Shown here in pieces: positions 7,943 through 16,969 of a DNA stretch of 21,522 bases; position 1 is the first letter of the stretch, and each line of letters begins with the position of its first letter. Made by a program: the position numbers and the translations under genes. Source of the stretch: Bacteroidota bacterium (GTDB lineage Bacteria > Bacteroidota > Ignavibacteria > Ignavibacteriales > Melioribacteraceae); NCBI GenBank assembly GCA_023447335.1, contig JAEXOD010000057.1, positions 1 to 21,522 of the forward strand, given 5' to 3'. The notes under the pieces are model-generated. The model did no database searches. It saw only the letters and a program-made list of their open reading frames with translations, and was not told where the DNA came from.

Positions 7943-10024
7943 TTATTTTATTAAAATCATTTTGTTGGTTTGGTAATAGCTGCCGGCTTGTAATCTGTAA
8001 AAATAAACACCGCTTGCCAAGTTTGTTGCATTAAATTGTTTTTTGTAACTGCCTGCCTGTAAATTTTCGTTAACCAACGTTTCCACTTCTTTACCAACCG
8101 AATCATATATTTTTAATGTAACAAATTCCGCATTAGGAATGCTGAATGAAATGGTTGTAGAAGGATTAAACGGATTAGGGAAATTTTGGTGTAGAGCGTA
8201 AGCAGAAGGAATAACTTCGTTATTATTTTCTTCCTCTACTTCGGTAATCGCCATCAAATTAGCAACCACAGGTTGACGATAAAAACCGTTAGGAGTACCG
8301 GAATATAAGTAATTATTATTGAAGTTTAAAGCATATACGCTTGTACTAAAGGGAAATCCGTTGTTAAGCTGATAGAATGAATTACCGTTATCGTTCGAAA
8401 TTAATATACCGTAATCTAATGTTCCTACCATGATGTATTCGTTATAATTAATCATATTTAAAGTATAAGGGAAAAAGGTAGGATTATTACCAAGTTTTGT
8501 CCAGTTAAATTCACCAATAACGCATCTATGTATTCCGTCATAATAGGTGCCGGCAAATAAATACCCGTTTTTAACTAAAACTCTGTTAACGCGTCCTACG
8601 AAATTACCGGTTTTTTGCCAAGTAGCACCTTCATTAGTTGAATAACAAATTTCATTTTCATGAGTGCCCGCAAAAATATAGTTTTCGTATTTTACAATTG
8701 TAAGCACAATTAATCCGCTTAAACCTATATAATCCCAAGATTCTCCAAAATTTGTTGATGTAAACATACCGCCATATTTTGTTCCTAAATAAAGTTTATC
8801 GTCTTGATAAATAATTGAACCGCATGCAAGAACCGGAATACCGTTATTTACCGGTATCCAATTAATAGTATCTTTTGGGGTTCTATACAATCCGTTATCA
8901 GTAGTAACAAAAACATATTCTTCTGTTTCAACCATGTCATAAGCATTTCCGCAAATTAGCGAACCGGTTATATCAGTCCAAGTTGAACCGTCATCGGTAG
9001 AATAATACATCTTACCGCCGTAAGATGATATAAAAATATTAGAGCCGAGACATAAAATTCCTCTTACTTGTGTATTACTTATATCGGCTGAAACAAGCAA
9101 ACTTGTTGTCCAGGTGTTTCCTAAGTCAGAGGAGCTATAAACGCCGTGTTCTTCAAAACAGACATAAAGTTTCTCAAAAAAATACTTGATATCTTTTACG
9201 GCAGTATTAATTGTAGAATATATTAAAGACCAATTTTCTCCGTTATCGGTAGATCTATAGATTTTACCTGATCCGGACCCAATGAACACATTACCACCTA
9301 AAGTTAGTAGCTTAGTAATGTTGTTCTCGTTAATTCCGTTATTAGCAGCTATCCAGAACTGTCCGCCGTTTGGTGAATAAAAGACTCCTGCTTTAGTAGA
9401 AATTATTAAATTGTCTCCTGCTTTGGTTATATCAACAATTGAAAAATCTGCAGGTAGTCCGAAGTTAATAGATTGCCATAGAATATTGGTTTTATCGCTA
9501 ACATAAACTCCGCTATTTTCAGTAACGCAGTAAATATTATTTCCGGTATGAAAAAAACTATTGACGTTTTTATTAATTAATCCGGTATTGCACTGAACCC
9601 ATAATAATCCGTTGTTTTCCGATTTAAAAACGCCGGTATTTTTAATGCTAACAAATAATTTTTCGTCAACAGAAATAATATCAAGAACTTCAAAGGAAGT
9701 AAGACCGGCATTTGCTTCAAGCCATGTGGCTCCTGCGTTTGGTGAGTAAAAAACCCCGTTTTCTTTTGTCCCTATAAAAATTGTTTCTCCCAAAGTAGTA
9801 ATGCTTTTTACGGAAATATTTTCAATCCCGTTGTTAATGCTAATAAAACTAAGTCCGCCGTCAGTTGATTTATAAACCCCTGACTCATTTCCTAAATAAA
9901 CATTTCCGTTTAATTCTACTATGCAATTGATGTTTGAAAAATTCAATCCGTTAATTTTCTGCCAATCGGCGAAATATGTAGTGCTCAAAAAAAACAATAA
10001 TGAAAAGAGAATAAGTTTCCTCAT
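7943..10024 (-). CDS. Secreted Asp-box beta-propeller protein with T9SS type A sorting domain
   Basis: Extracellular or cell-surface protein of 693 residues. The signal peptide is about residues 1-19 (MRKLILFSLLFFLSTTYFA|D). The body (about 20-585) consists of repeats of about 41 residues, each carrying an Asp-box (BNR-like S-x-D-x-G-x-x-W) such as STDNGENW, STDDGSTW, STNFGESW and STNEGATW. I count 13 boxes plus one degenerate repeat, fitting two seven-bladed propellers like those of sortilin or GH74-type folds. The C-terminus (about 610-693) is a Por secretion tail: NFPNPFNPSTTI, then KIYDSVGKEVETL, then the LASGVYFYRL block and a basic end KMILIK. No catalytic signature is recognised; the role could be glycan or protein binding. 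The start is the ATG at 10024, preceded on the minus strand by GAGGAG seven bases upstream. The in-frame GTG at 10039 overlaps that SD and would put charged residues before the signal peptide, so I reject it. Confidence 0.9.
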   Translation of the reverse strand: MRKLILFSLLFFLSTTYFADWQKINGLNFSNINCIVELNGNVYLGNESGVYKSTDGGLSFISINNGIENISVKSITTLGETIFIGTKENGVFYSPNAGATWLEANAGLTSFEVLDIISVDEKLFVSIKNTGVFKSENNGLLWVQCNTGLINKNVNSFFHTGNNIYCVTENSGVYVSDKTNILWQSINFGLPADFSIVDITKAGDNLIISTKAGVFYSPNGGQFWIAANNGINENNITKLLTLGGNVFIGSGSGKIYRSTDNGENWSLIYSTINTAVKDIKYFFEKLYVCFEEHGVYSSSDLGNTWTTSLLVSADISNTQVRGILCLGSNIFISSYGGKMYYSTDDGSTWTDITGSLICGNAYDMVETEEYVFVTTDNGLYRTPKDTINWIPVNNGIPVLACGSIIYQDDKLYLGTKYGGMFTSTNFGESWDYIGLSGLIVLTIVKYENYIFAGTHENEICYSTNEGATWQKTGNFVGRVNRVLVKNGYLFAGTYYDGIHRCVIGEFNWTKLGNNPTFFPYTLNMINYNEYIMVGTLDYGILISNDNGNSFYQLNNGFPFSTSVYALNFNNNYLYSGTPNGFYRQPVVANLMAITEVEEENNNEVIPSAYALHQNFPNPFNPSTTISFSIPNAEFVTLKIYDSVGKEVETLVNENLQAGSYKKQFNATNLASGVYFYRLQAGSYYQTNKMILIK

Positions 10025-10031
10025 TATAGTG

Positions 10032-10037
10032 CTCCTC
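10032..10037 (-). promoter_or_regulatory. Shine-Dalgarno that fixes the propeller gene start
   Basis: On the minus strand GAGGAG is followed by seven bases and the ATG at 10024-10022. The upstream GTG at 10039 overlaps this site, so it is not the start. Confidence 0.75.
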
Positions 10038-10107
10038 ACTTTAAGTTAAGTAAATTAATTATAAACTGTTAACAAAATACACTTTTTTTTATCTTATGTC
10101 AACCGAT

Positions 10108-10123
10108 GGTGATTTAAAGCACA
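10108..10123. promoter_or_regulatory. Second CRP/FNR-like site in a divergent promoter region
   Basis: GGTGATTTAAAGCACA matches the CRP-type dyad TGTGA-N6-TCACA at 8 of 10 half-site positions with the correct spacing. It lies between the divergent propeller gene (start 10024) and the glycan operon (start 10243), about 84 and 119 bases from the two starts. It is weaker than the site at 5647. Any function is inferred. Confidence 0.25.
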
Positions 10124-10242
10124 ATTGTAAGGAGAATTATTTTTCTAAAACTTATTAATCCGAATCATTTTTTAGATTATAATATAATTATTTATTATTT
10201 TTAATGTTTTGAAAATAATAAGTTTAAGTAAAAGAGGCATTT

Positions 10243-12768
10243 ATGTCTAAACAGGTAAAAAAAACAGTAAAAAACGAAACGGAATCACTTTCTTTTGATT
10301 TAAGTAAGTATATTCCGTTAAAATATCAAACAATTTTAAGTTTTGTTATTATTGTGTTGATATTTTTAATTTATTACTCTCCTATGTATTTCGGTGGGAT
10401 GACGTTCCAATCGGGCGATATTTTAACTACAAGCAGTTTAAAACCATATGTACACCAAGAAAGAGAAGGTTATACATTATGGTTCCCGTACATCTTTTGC
10501 GGAATGCCGGCTTATGCCTTAGCTACCGAATATAGATGGTTTAACTTAATTTATGTTGGCATACATGCAATTAGAACAGTTTTTTCGGCTCCTTTTAGTT
10601 CGGAATATACTATGTGGAGTTTTTATCTAATTATACTTGCGTTTACTACTTTTTCTTTGATAAAATATTTAACAAAAAACACTTTATTAAGTCTGTATTC
10701 CGCAATTACAACCTCATTTAGCACAGGTATAATTTTATTCTTATTTATAGGGCATGTTACTAAATTACTTAGTCTTGCATTTTTCCCATTGGTCTTATTA
10801 TTAGTGTTGAAATTTAGGGAAGAGATTAAACTAAGAGATTTTGCAATTTTAATTATTGCCTTACAACTTTCCGTACAAGGATGGCACGTTCAAATAATAT
10901 TTTATATGTTATTTGCATTAATGGTTTATTACCTTTACTTTTTAATTCGTTCGTTAGTGCAAAAGAACATGACCGACTTTAAGCAGTTTTTTAAGAGCGG
11001 ATTAGTATTTGTTTCCGCATTAATTATTGCTATTGCAATACAATCGGATAGTTTAACTCAAATATATGAATACAATCCTTATTCAACAAGGGGCACCGAA
11101 AGTATTACGGATATTCAAAAAGGAGTAAACCCAAGAACAAACGAATCCGATTTTTATCAATATGCTACAAATTGGTCTTTTTCTCCCGGAGAAGTATTAA
11201 CTTTTATTGTACCCTCATATTACGGTTTCGGAAGTTCAAAATACCAAGGTGTATTAACCAACAACCAAGAAGTAGAAGTAAATACATATTTCGGACAAAT
11301 GCCATTTGTTGACGTCGCAATGTATATGGGCGTTGCTGTCTTCTTTTTAGGGCTTCTTTCGTTTTATCTTAATCGTAAAAATCCTTTTGTACAATTTTTG
11401 GGTATATTGGTATTATTATCTTTGCTTATCTCGTTTGGAAGAACTTTTCCCGTTTTATATGATTTAATGTTCTATCATTTCCCGTTTTTTGATAAATTCC
11501 GAGTTCCTTCAATGATGTTGGTACTTGTGCAAATCAGTTTTCCTATATTGGCGGCTTTATCGATAAATAGAATAATTGAATTAAAAAAAGAAGGGAACCT
11601 TTTAATCAACAACTTAATAAAGTATATAACAATAGCTTTTTCGGTAGTATTAGTTTTAAGCTTAATATTAAGTTCATCTATTAGTCAATGGTTCCTAGAC
11701 AGAGTTTCCGAATATGTTTCGGGAATAATGACAAGCCAACAACAAAAAGCTCAAATGTTAAATGCATTAAAAGATTATATGGCAAACATGTTTGTAAATG
11801 ATTTATTAATTGCTTTATCAATAAGTACTATAAGCTTTGCTTTGATTTTAGCTTACCTAAAAAATAAAATAAATACGGATATTTTGATTGTTTTATTAGT
11901 CGTTATAAGCTTTTTTGATTTAGCAAGGATAGGTAGCAGAGGGGCAACTTATACTCCCGAAGCAGATATGACGGCAATATTTAAACAACCATACTATATA
12001 TCGGCGATTAAATCATTCAAAGATAACGAGCCACGAAGATTAATAAATCTTAAACGTGATAATTCAATGGGTACGGTTCAACATAATTCAAACTTTAATG
12101 CATACTTCTTGGAAGAAGATTTTTCGGGCTATTCATCAATTAAACCAAGAACATACCAAGATATTATTGATGTTGTCGGGAATGTAAACGTAACACTTTG
12201 GCGTATGTTAAACGTAAAGTATGTTGTTATAGATCAAAATATTAATTTCCCGGGGTTAACCTTAGCTGCAAGTGATAATAAAGATTTCGTCTTTAAAAAT
12301 GAAAATGTTTTACCTCGTTTTTATTTTGTAAATAGTGTGGAAAAGGCGAAGGGAATTGAAATTCTAAATAAAATTAAAAACAATGAATTTGATCCTAAAC
12401 AAAAAGCTTTTGTAGAAGAAGACCTTGATTTAGGAATGGGCGATTCATTGGCTGTTGTTAAAATTAATAAATATACAGATGAAAAAATAGTTTTAAAAAC
12501 TAAGTCCGAAACGAAAAGTTTCTTATTTGCAGGAAACACCTTTTTACCCGGTTGGAAAGCCGTTATAAACGGAAAAGATGCTAAGGTTTATAAGGCAAAT
12601 TACGGTTTTATGGGAGTTGTAGTTCCTAAAGGGGAAAATACTGTTGAATTAGTTTATGCTCCTGAATCGTTTTTTATAACTAAATATTTGGCTTTAATTT
12701 TAAGCTCGTTAACTATTGTTATTCTATTTGTCGGAATTTTTACAAATAAAAAGAAATCAGACGATTAA
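10243..12768 (+). CDS. YfhO-family multispanning membrane protein (GT-C-like glycosyltransferase)
   Basis: An 841-residue integral membrane protein of the bacterial YfhO family, which has the GT-C architecture: many membrane helices plus a large extracytoplasmic C-terminal domain. Firmicute YfhO glycosylates lipoteichoic acid from a polyprenyl-phosphate sugar; the Bacteroidota members are mostly uncharacterised. The first helix is at about 29-46. It is followed by an extracytoplasmic loop with FGGMTFQSGD, where Asp59 is the likely equivalent of the catalytic acid of GT-C enzymes, and by the typical WFPYIFCGMPAYAL block at 80-93. Many helices fill 120-570, a soluble region of about 230 residues follows, and a last helix lies at about 809-830 before a KKKSDD tail. 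The length fits the family in this phylum. A weak AGAGGC precedes the ATG. It is the first gene of the glycan operon, 5 bases before the flippase gene, so it probably adds a sugar or side group to the lipid-linked glycan at the outer face of the inner membrane. Confidence 0.85.
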   Translation: MSKQVKKTVKNETESLSFDLSKYIPLKYQTILSFVIIVLIFLIYYSPMYFGGMTFQSGDILTTSSLKPYVHQEREGYTLWFPYIFCGMPAYALATEYRWFNLIYVGIHAIRTVFSAPFSSEYTMWSFYLIILAFTTFSLIKYLTKNTLLSLYSAITTSFSTGIILFLFIGHVTKLLSLAFFPLVLLLVLKFREEIKLRDFAILIIALQLSVQGWHVQIIFYMLFALMVYYLYFLIRSLVQKNMTDFKQFFKSGLVFVSALIIAIAIQSDSLTQIYEYNPYSTRGTESITDIQKGVNPRTNESDFYQYATNWSFSPGEVLTFIVPSYYGFGSSKYQGVLTNNQEVEVNTYFGQMPFVDVAMYMGVAVFFLGLLSFYLNRKNPFVQFLGILVLLSLLISFGRTFPVLYDLMFYHFPFFDKFRVPSMMLVLVQISFPILAALSINRIIELKKEGNLLINNLIKYITIAFSVVLVLSLILSSSISQWFLDRVSEYVSGIMTSQQQKAQMLNALKDYMANMFVNDLLIALSISTISFALILAYLKNKINTDILIVLLVVISFFDLARIGSRGATYTPEADMTAIFKQPYYISAIKSFKDNEPRRLINLKRDNSMGTVQHNSNFNAYFLEEDFSGYSSIKPRTYQDIIDVVGNVNVTLWRMLNVKYVVIDQNINFPGLTLAASDNKDFVFKNENVLPRFYFVNSVEKAKGIEILNKIKNNEFDPKQKAFVEEDLDLGMGDSLAVVKINKYTDEKIVLKTKSETKSFLFAGNTFLPGWKAVINGKDAKVYKANYGFMGVVVPKGENTVELVYAPESFFITKYLALILSSLTIVILFVGIFTNKKKSDD

Positions 12769-12773
12769 CATAA

Positions 12774-14306
12774 ATGCTTGATAAGCTTAAACATACATTT
12801 AAACATTCGGCTGTTTATAGTATAAGTAATGTACTTACCAAAGCAGCCGGTATTATTTTAATTCCGATATATACCGATTATTTTAAACCTGAAGAATACG
12901 GTGATTTAGGTTTGTTAATAATTACAATTACTATAATATCTCAAGTTTTAGCTGCCGGTCAAGGTTTGGCGTTGCTACGGTATAATAACGATATTACTTA
13001 TAAAGATAATAAAAATAAAATATTTTTTACTTTATCAATTTCGTTGCTAATATTAGTTATATTATTTACTATAACAGCAGAATTAATAACTCCGTATATT
13101 GCACAAAGAACTTCTAATCCGGTAAAATTTAACGAACTGCTAAGAATAACCACATATATTATTTCGTTTACCGTGTTAAATATCCTTTTTCTTAACAAGT
13201 TAAGGGGCGATGAGAGATCGATAGCTTACTCAACTATCGGGGTTATTAAATTACTACTAACTTTGGTAATCACTATTGTTTTAATAGTATATTTCAACCA
13301 AAATATCGAAGCAGTTTTATATGGACAACTTGCCGGAGAACTTCTTAATTTCATTATAATAATTCCGATGTTAATTAAAAATATGGAATTTAAATTTTAC
13401 GGTAAAATTATTCCTGATTCAATTAAGTTTGGATTACCTTTAATTTTTAGTGCTTTGGCAATGAATTTATTAAACGGAAGCGATAGATACGTATTAAAAT
13501 ATTTATCGGGGGCAAGCCAACTGGGCTTATATGAGTTGGCATATAAATTTTCGGGAATAATTAATATGTTTTTGATTATGCCTTTTAGTTTAACATTATT
13601 ACCCGTTGCATATAAATATTATAGAACCGAAGGGGACAAGAGATTTTATTCAAAATTAATGACATATTTGGCTTTTATATTAATATGGGCAGCTTTATTC
13701 CTTTCATTGACCGGAAAAGAATTAATTGAAATTTTTTCTTCTAGTGCGGAGTACTACCCCGCTTATACAGTTGTTCCGTTAATTAATTTAAGTTATGTGT
13801 TTTTTGGTTTAAGTATGGTATCTTCCTTAGGTATGTACTTAACAGGAAATACGAAATCAGTTGCATATATTAATTTATTGGCGGCAGCTTTAAATATTGG
13901 GTTGAATTTTATTTTGATCCCCCAAATGGGAATGATGGGGGCGGCAATAAATACATTAATTGCATTTATTGTTTTAGTAGCTTTAACATATATTATTTCT
14001 AATAAATACTACAAAATTGAGTATGAAATAGGCAAAATATTATTAATTATTACTATAGCAACATTAATTTATTTTGTTTGTATACCGTTAAATAAATTAA
14101 ATATATATCTTTCTTTAAGCTTAAAAGTAATAATTTCATTAACTTTTCCTTTTATTTTACTCCCTTTTAAGTTTTATGAAATAAATGAATTAGTGACAAT
14201 TAAAAAGATATTTACCGGAGCAATAAATTTAGCAAACAATAAAGACAAGTTAAGTGATACGATTATAGAATTAACCTCGAAACAGAAAAATGACAAAACA
14301 AATTAA
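12774..14306 (+). CDS. Wzx-type polysaccharide flippase (MVF/MOP superfamily)
   Basis: A 510-residue polytopic membrane protein with about 13-14 hydrophobic helices and very few charged residues inside them. The N-terminus (FKHSAVYSISNVLTKAAGII, then PIYTDYFKPEEYGDLGLL) is characteristic of polysaccharide-biosynthesis flippases, where the protein enters helix 1 and then a conserved loop with a YG motif. The helix 7 region has the family-typical GLPLIFSALAMNLLNGSDRYVLKYLSG and the matching LGLYELAYKFSGI. These proteins move undecaprenyl-diphosphate-linked oligosaccharide from the cytoplasmic to the periplasmic leaflet. It starts 5 bases after the YfhO gene, with no SD of its own, and overlaps the next gene by 17 bases, so it is translated as part of the operon. 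A teichoic-acid or lipid-II type flippase of the same superfamily is the alternative, but the glycosyltransferase neighbours favour Wzx. Confidence 0.9.
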   Translation: MLDKLKHTFKHSAVYSISNVLTKAAGIILIPIYTDYFKPEEYGDLGLLIITITIISQVLAAGQGLALLRYNNDITYKDNKNKIFFTLSISLLILVILFTITAELITPYIAQRTSNPVKFNELLRITTYIISFTVLNILFLNKLRGDERSIAYSTIGVIKLLLTLVITIVLIVYFNQNIEAVLYGQLAGELLNFIIIIPMLIKNMEFKFYGKIIPDSIKFGLPLIFSALAMNLLNGSDRYVLKYLSGASQLGLYELAYKFSGIINMFLIMPFSLTLLPVAYKYYRTEGDKRFYSKLMTYLAFILIWAALFLSLTGKELIEIFSSSAEYYPAYTVVPLINLSYVFFGLSMVSSLGMYLTGNTKSVAYINLLAAALNIGLNFILIPQMGMMGAAINTLIAFIVLVALTYIISNKYYKIEYEIGKILLIITIATLIYFVCIPLNKLNIYLSLSLKVIISLTFPFILLPFKFYEINELVTIKKIFTGAINLANNKDKLSDTIIELTSKQKNDKTN

Positions 14307-14940
14307 AAACGTAATTAGAAAAGTACTAAATGCAGTAAATTTAGGCGGCATTGTTCAACTTTATGTAGATAGTGCAATAAAAAATGACGGTTGGTTTAAA
14401 AGCTTTAAAACCAAACAAGCAATTGATAACGCAGGTAATCCTATACCTTGGTTAACATACCCGTTTATGAAATTTGTCGAAAATAGATTAAATGATCGGC
14501 TTTCTGTATTTGAATATGGTAGCGGGAACTCAACATTATGGTTTGCAGATAGAGTAAAAGAAGTTGTTTCAGTCGAAAATGATCAAAAGTGGTATGAGAT
14601 AGTTAAATTACGCCTGCCTAAAAATGCAAAAGTAATCTATAGGGAATTGGAATATCACGGAAAATATGCCGAAGAAATTGCAAATCATAATAAAAAATTT
14701 GATATAATTATTATTGACGGAAGGGATAGAAATTATTGTGCAGAACTTGCGGTTAAACATTTAAATGAGAGCGGAGTTGTATTTTTTGATAATGCTAATT
14801 TACAAATCTATGTTAACGGCGTAAACTATTTGCATGAAAATGGGTTTAAGCAAATTGATTTTTGGGGAATATCTCCGGTAACGCCTCATGCTACTTGTAC
14901 TTCCGTATTTTATAGAACAAATAACTGTTTAAATATTTAA
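14290..14940 (+). CDS. Class I SAM-dependent methyltransferase
   Basis: A 216-residue soluble protein with a Rossmann methyltransferase core. Motif I is VFEYGSGNST (73-82), the acidic residue ending strand 2 is Glu96 in VVSVENDQKW, and strand 4 is FDIIIIDGRDRNY (137-149), followed by the SGVVFFDNA block. It resembles the Methyltransf_24-like enzymes of glycan clusters rather than the FkbM gene found two genes downstream. The substrate is not known; a sugar hydroxyl, a sugar carboxyl or a phosphate on the operon's glycan are the obvious candidates. Its ATG lies 17 bases inside the flippase gene in another frame, and its stop codon shares a base with the next gene's ATG (TAATG), so its translation is coupled to both neighbours. 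The N-terminal 60 residues before the core are helical and not assigned. Confidence 0.8.
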   Translation: MTKQIKNVIRKVLNAVNLGGIVQLYVDSAIKNDGWFKSFKTKQAIDNAGNPIPWLTYPFMKFVENRLNDRLSVFEYGSGNSTLWFADRVKEVVSVENDQKWYEIVKLRLPKNAKVIYRELEYHGKYAEEIANHNKKFDIIIIDGRDRNYCAELAVKHLNESGVVFFDNANLQIYVNGVNYLHENGFKQIDFWGISPVTPHATCTSVFYRTNNCLNI

Positions 14941-16163
14941 TGAAAGTTTTATTCACATTTAACGGGTTACCCCATTATTATAATTTTGTTTTGAATAAAC
15001 TTAACAAAATTAACAACTTAGAAATTGCAGTTGTAATTCCAGATAACAATGTTAAAGGATTGGGGAAAGGAGTTCATCAATCCGAGGAGGATATTGAATT
15101 TAAGGTCTATAAATTACCTTCTATAAAAACATACTACAAAAAGATGTTTTATGATAATATAAAGAACGTAATTGAGGAATATAAACCTGATGTTATTGTT
15201 ATGGTTTGGCCCCATAATTTAGCCTTATTATTTTATCCTCTATTTTATTTATACCTTAAAAAGAAAAATATAAAACTAATTTATAAGGATATTCCCTTTT
15301 TACTCCCAAAATTTATAGAAGGAATTACCGGAAAAAATCTTGTTATGTTAAATGAAGATTTAACAAAGTTTGAATTAACTATAAAAAAACGTATTTACTT
15401 TTTTTTGTTTTCAATTATTAGATATTTTTACTATAAGTTATTCGATGCTCACGTTAATTATGTTGAAGATGCTTTTGATATTTTGCCCACATACGGGGTA
15501 AAAAAAGAATCGATTTTTATTACATATAACTCCCCCGATACCGAAAGATTGGAGATTGCAAAAAATAAAGCTAAAAACTTAACAAATATTCTTAACCCCG
15601 CTAAACAAAGAATTATTCACGTGGGTAGATTAGTTAAATGGAAGAAGGTCGATTTATTAATTAATGCAGTTAGTCTATTAAGAAAGAGATTCCAGGAAAT
15701 TGAATTAATTGTAGTAGGCAGTGGACCCGAAGAGGAAAATTTAAAAAAACTTAGTATTGAATTAGGTCTTTCCGAAAGAGTTAAATTTGTAGGTGCTGTT
15801 TACCAACCTGAAATATTAGGTAGATATTTAATTGAATCTGATGTGTATGTAATTGCGGGCATGGGTGGTTTATCAATAAACGAAGCTATGGTATTTGAAA
15901 AACCAATTATTTGTTCAATTTGTGACGGTACCGAAAAGAAACTGGTGAAAAACGGATATAACGGTTATTTTTTTGAAAACGATAACTTGAATGATCTTGT
16001 TGATAAAATAGCTTTAGTATTAAAGAATAAAGAGGAAGCAAAATTGATGGGGAAAAATTCATATAACATAATTAAAACGGAAATTAATATAAATACTGTT
16101 TTATTAGGTTATATTAATGCATTTAATTATATTTCTAAAAATAAATTTAAATTAACTTTATGA
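14940..16163 (+). CDS. GT4-family glycosyltransferase
   Basis: A 407-residue glycosyltransferase with the GT-B fold, retaining GT4 family. The C-terminal nucleotide-sugar domain shows HVGRLVKWKKVDLLINA (227-243), VVGSGPEEENL (258-268), VKFVGAV and GLSINEAMVFEKPII (310-324), with Glu315 as the conserved second acid. The position eight residues earlier, normally the first Glu of the EX7E motif, is Gly307. A GxGGLSINEA variant of this kind occurs in some bacterial GT4 enzymes, so activity is still likely. The N-terminal acceptor domain is hydrophobic at 92-106 and 150-168, suggesting membrane association, as expected for an enzyme acting on a polyprenyl-linked acceptor. It probably adds a sugar to the repeat unit that the flippase exports; donor and linkage cannot be read. 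It overlaps the FkbM gene by ATGA. Confidence 0.9.
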   Translation: MKVLFTFNGLPHYYNFVLNKLNKINNLEIAVVIPDNNVKGLGKGVHQSEEDIEFKVYKLPSIKTYYKKMFYDNIKNVIEEYKPDVIVMVWPHNLALLFYPLFYLYLKKKNIKLIYKDIPFLLPKFIEGITGKNLVMLNEDLTKFELTIKKRIYFFLFSIIRYFYYKLFDAHVNYVEDAFDILPTYGVKKESIFITYNSPDTERLEIAKNKAKNLTNILNPAKQRIIHVGRLVKWKKVDLLINAVSLLRKRFQEIELIVVGSGPEEENLKKLSIELGLSERVKFVGAVYQPEILGRYLIESDVYVIAGMGGLSINEAMVFEKPIICSICDGTEKKLVKNGYNGYFFENDNLNDLVDKIALVLKNKEEAKLMGKNSYNIIKTEININTVLLGYINAFNYISKNKFKLTL

Positions 16164-16969
16164 AATTACTGTTCGAAATTTTATTTCGTGAGCCTTCCAA
16201 AATATTTAGATATAAAAATTATTTCCGATTTTTATTGTATGTTTTGTTTTATAGCGGCAGAAAAAGATATTCTAAAACAACAATAAGTTTGTTCGGTAAA
16301 AAAATTGTAGTACCTGATACTTTATCTTTTGTATGGCAGTTTCACGAAATATTTGTTGAGGAATATTATAAGTTTGAAACTAAAAGTCCTAATCCTATTA
16401 TTTTAGATTGCGGAGCAAATATAGGGTTAAGCACTTTATACTTTAAAAGGACATTCCCCGATGCGATAATTTACGGATATGAACCGGATGAATCAGTATT
16501 TGAATGTTTGTCATTTAATATTAAATCTTTTGGGTTTAAGAATGTGAATTTAATTAAAAAGGCAATTTGGATTAATAATGAAGGGGTTAGTTTTTTTAGC
16601 GAGGGAGCTGACAGTTCGTCAATTTACTCTGATAAAGCGAATAAAAAAGTGGAATCTGTTAGGCTAAAGGAAATATTAATGTCACTGGGAAATAAAATTG
16701 ATTTTTTGAAAATGGATATTGAAGGAGCAGAGGTGGAGGTTATAAAAGATTGTGAGGAGCAAATTAATAAAATACAAAACATTTTTATAGAATATCATTC
16801 CTTTATTAATTCGAAGCAACAACTCGAGGTTTTACTAAATATTCTAACAAATAACGGGTTCAGATATTTTATTAAGCCCGAAGCCGATAGAAGAATGCCT
16901 TTTATTAATAGAGTTAATAAAAATTTTAAAGATGTTGATTTACAATTAAATATTTTTGCGTATAAATGA
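16160..16969 (+). CDS. FkbM family methyltransferase
   Basis: A 269-residue SAM-dependent methyltransferase of the FkbM family, whose characterised members O-methylate macrolides and, in glycan clusters, sugars. SAM-binding motif I is ILDCGANIGLST (81-92), strand 2 ends in Glu108 (GYEPDESV), and the FkbM signature FLKMDIEGAEVEVIKD is at 182-197. The FIEYHSF segment after it (209-215) and the NGFRYFIKP segment near the end are common in Bacteroidota members. The N-terminal 75 residues are basic and aromatic and may contact the membrane or the glycan acceptor. Both ends overlap its neighbours by four bases (ATGA), the tightest coupling in the operon. It is the second methyltransferase of the cluster, so the mature glycan may carry two different methyl groups, or a chain-terminating one. 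Confidence 0.9.
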   Translation: MKLLFEILFREPSKIFRYKNYFRFLLYVLFYSGRKRYSKTTISLFGKKIVVPDTLSFVWQFHEIFVEEYYKFETKSPNPIILDCGANIGLSTLYFKRTFPDAIIYGYEPDESVFECLSFNIKSFGFKNVNLIKKAIWINNEGVSFFSEGADSSSIYSDKANKKVESVRLKEILMSLGNKIDFLKMDIEGAEVEVIKDCEEQINKIQNIFIEYHSFINSKQQLEVLLNILTNNGFRYFIKPEADRRMPFINRVNKNFKDVDLQLNIFAYK

